From the NCBI GenBank assembly GCA_021604105.1, contig BQIW01000036.1:1-42247 (forward strand): DNA of 42,247 nt, written 5' to 3'. This stretch comes from Nitrospirales bacterium. GTDB taxonomy: Bacteria > Nitrospirota > Nitrospiria > Nitrospirales > UBA8639. The number at the start of each line of letters is the position of its first letter. The first letter of the stretch is position 1. Of this stretch, positions 40,946-42,247 are shown piece by piece. The position numbers were made by a program, and so were the translations under genes. The notes beneath the pieces were generated by a model. The model ran no database searches. It was not told where the DNA came from and worked only from the letters and a program-made list of their open reading frames with translations.

Positions 40946-41659
40946 TTACCGGATCCACTTCTGTTCTTTGAATTTTCCCTCAAGGTGTTCGGCGATCGCA
41001 TCTGCCGTCCGTTTCCCCGCGCCCTCGATCGTATCATTTCCCGACATCTCTCCATACACCTTCGCGCTCCCGCCGACAATCAATCCGATTGGATTAGCGG
41101 TGGCCGCCAGGACGACAATAGGTAAAGCGACTCCCGGCATTTTATTTCCGGCGGAATCCAATTTCCCGGCTCCGAGTTGCCTGGGGCCATTGCTCGTCCA
41201 TTGGTACCCTTCGACGGCCGTGGTGATTTCAGCTGACCCTGACCCAAAACCCAGGGCCATACGTTTGAGGGTACTGCCTTCTTCGAATGTGCCAAAATAC
41301 CCCACAATCAAGAGGTCATTGACTCGTGGAACGGTCTGTGCGTTGGCCACCAGGGACGAGAGTCCCATTTGTTGAATGTTCGAGACTAATTCTTCCGCGA
41401 CAGTCGCTCCCAGTTTTCGCCCAGCCTCGATTTGCTCGGGCGAGGGCGGTGCACCGGGCGCGGCATGCTGTTTGGCTGCCGCGGACCAGGCCGGGAGATC
41501 CGAATGGGTGACCGCAAAGGGATACACATAAATGCGCTCAGGCTTGGGAATTTTCTCTTTGCCATACATCGGGTGAGATTCGGTGATCTTGGTAGAGGAG
41601 CACCCTGCCACCGCAGTAATGGCAAAAACACCTAGGACGATACCTGTGAAGGATTTCAT
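40946..41659 (-). CDS. DUF4410-type lipoprotein (paralogue 2)
   Basis: 237 residues from the ATG at 41659 (GGAG eight bases upstream). A longer frame to 41701 would displace the signal peptide MKSFTGIVLGVFAITAVAGC, whose lipobox is VAGC. It runs parallel to paralogue 1: PKPERIYVYPFAVTHSDLPA, RKLGATVAEELVSNIQQMG, VNDLLIVGYFGTFEEGSTLK, LGFGSGSAEITTAVEGYQ, VLAATANPIGLIVGGSAKV. The two are an ancestral tandem duplication that has diverged. Both are presumably anchored to an envelope membrane. No other gene is clearly associated. Confidence 0.88.
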   Translation of the reverse strand: MKSFTGIVLGVFAITAVAGCSSTKITESHPMYGKEKIPKPERIYVYPFAVTHSDLPAWSAAAKQHAAPGAPPSPEQIEAGRKLGATVAEELVSNIQQMGLSSLVANAQTVPRVNDLLIVGYFGTFEEGSTLKRMALGFGSGSAEITTAVEGYQWTSNGPRQLGAGKLDSAGNKMPGVALPIVVLAATANPIGLIVGGSAKVYGEMSGNDTIEGAGKRTADAIAEHLEGKFKEQKWIR

Positions 41660-42001
41660 GACAGCACTCCATTCTATTGGGTGTATTGTGGATGGGTTCA
41701 ATTCCCTGTCCTGTGGTTTTCCATGCAGGCTATTCTGTCAGGAAGAACGATTTTCAATGGGTGGCTATGACTGCCAACACGTCGTGGAACATCCTATCTT
41801 GAACATCGCTCGCGCTATTGTAGGTCAAACAATATTGAAAATCGAGGACACACCCCCGGCTTTTGGTTGAGCATATTTTCTGAGATCATTTTGGTGATTG
41901 AGAATATGCATAATCAGTTGATCCATACCAATAGGGGGACTTCGCGGCGGTTATGATAGGGGTGGCCCGATCAATGACTGCCGTTCGGTTGTTACCGAGT
42001 T
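41660..42001. other. Intergenic before repeat copy F
   Basis: 342 bp upstream of DUF4410 paralogue 2, ending at a truncated dispersed repeat. No gene, RNA or strong structure recognised. Confidence 0.4.
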
Positions 42002-42121
42002 GGGTCTGTTGAAAAAAGCCACCAGCGGCGTTCTCGCCATTTTCCCGTGCTCACGTACTCAGCGTACGCTCCGCGCGTCAAAACGGCTTTGGCCTTGCTG
42101 GACGGACCCTTCGGGAAGACT
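42002..42121 (+). mobile_element. MITE-like dispersed repeat, copy F (truncated)
   Basis: Matches the first ~120 bases of copies D and E (GGGTCTGTTGAAAAAAGCC through the palindromes to CTTCGGGAAGACT) and then departs completely. The second terminal repeat is missing, so this is a one-ended remnant and no target duplication can be tested. The last ~125 bases of the window after it contain nothing I recognise. Confidence 0.85.
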
Positions 42122-42247
42122 TGTATGGTGTTTTACTACTCATTCTTGAGAAGCTACAAGGAGCCGGGGTGGAGGGACATCGGCTAGCATCTGCCGCCCT
42201 GCGGACAGACTCCCTGAGAACTCTCCCACCCACACCCCCAACGTCGA

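Noticed and set aside
1-42247. tRNA, rRNA, CRISPR array or prophage
   Set aside because: I looked for cloverleaf-like segments, regularly spaced repeats and phage structural genes and saw none; the only repeated sequence is the dispersed 0.2-kb element.

Overview
The window looks like a chromosomal segment from a Gram-negative, probably Nitrospirota (Nitrospira-like) bacterium. This is an inference from content: several outer-membrane beta-barrels and lipoproteins, DUF5132/HMA_2/P-type ATPase clusters, an LCIB-type carbonic anhydrase, and ~0.2-kb dispersed repeats. No rRNA, tRNA, CRISPR array or intact transposase is visible.

Layout. 1-4.6 kb: the tail of a Sel1-like gene, one dispersed repeat, and a leftward operon of exported proteins headed by a serine-hydrolase/MlaA fusion. 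4.9-8 kb: an ilvA broken by one in-frame amber codon, and an AT-richer SGNH-hydrolase-like membrane protein. 8.4-15.6 kb: two outer-membrane barrels, DUF4136 and Tyr/Gly-rich lipoproteins, a lone DUF5132 protein and two more repeats. 15.7-19 kb: a dicarboxylate symporter fused to a periplasmic binding domain, convergent with a DUF481 barrel. 19.1-19.9 kb: the ruin of an IS4-family transposase gene.

20.3-27.9 kb is a run of leftward genes. Its core is a P1-type ATPase that has HMA_2-like domains but no visible CxxC or CPC metal ligands. Around it are a stand-alone HMA_2 protein and at least four small DUF5132-type proteins, plus a Gly-rich membrane protein and a 41-residue membrane peptide. 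Upstream lie an LCIB-type (theta) carbonic anhydrase and a Ca2+/H+ antiporter. The ATPase/DUF5132 set resembles in outline the mycobacterial CtpC-PacL pairing and is the best candidate for a poorly described system. 28.7-31.4 kb holds two tandem TolC-like paralogues; 31.6-32.8 kb an orphan ParA and a membrane-tailed partner.

33-42 kb: a corA gene killed by insertion of a dispersed repeat and by a nonsense codon, EF-hand, lipoprotein and TMEM175-like genes, a secreted HAD phosphatase, a membrane-anchored formylglycine-generating enzyme and two DUF4410 lipoprotein paralogues.

The repeats (six copies, both orientations, 190-215 bp when complete) have imperfect terminal inverted repeats and, in three copies, perfect 5-bp target duplications. 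In corA, removing the element and one TTCTT copy restores the reading frame exactly. They are therefore non-autonomous mobile elements (MITE-like). Ion handling (P-type ATPase, Ca2+/H+ antiporter, CorA remnant, K+-channel-like TMEM175, EF-hand) and the cell envelope dominate the gene content.
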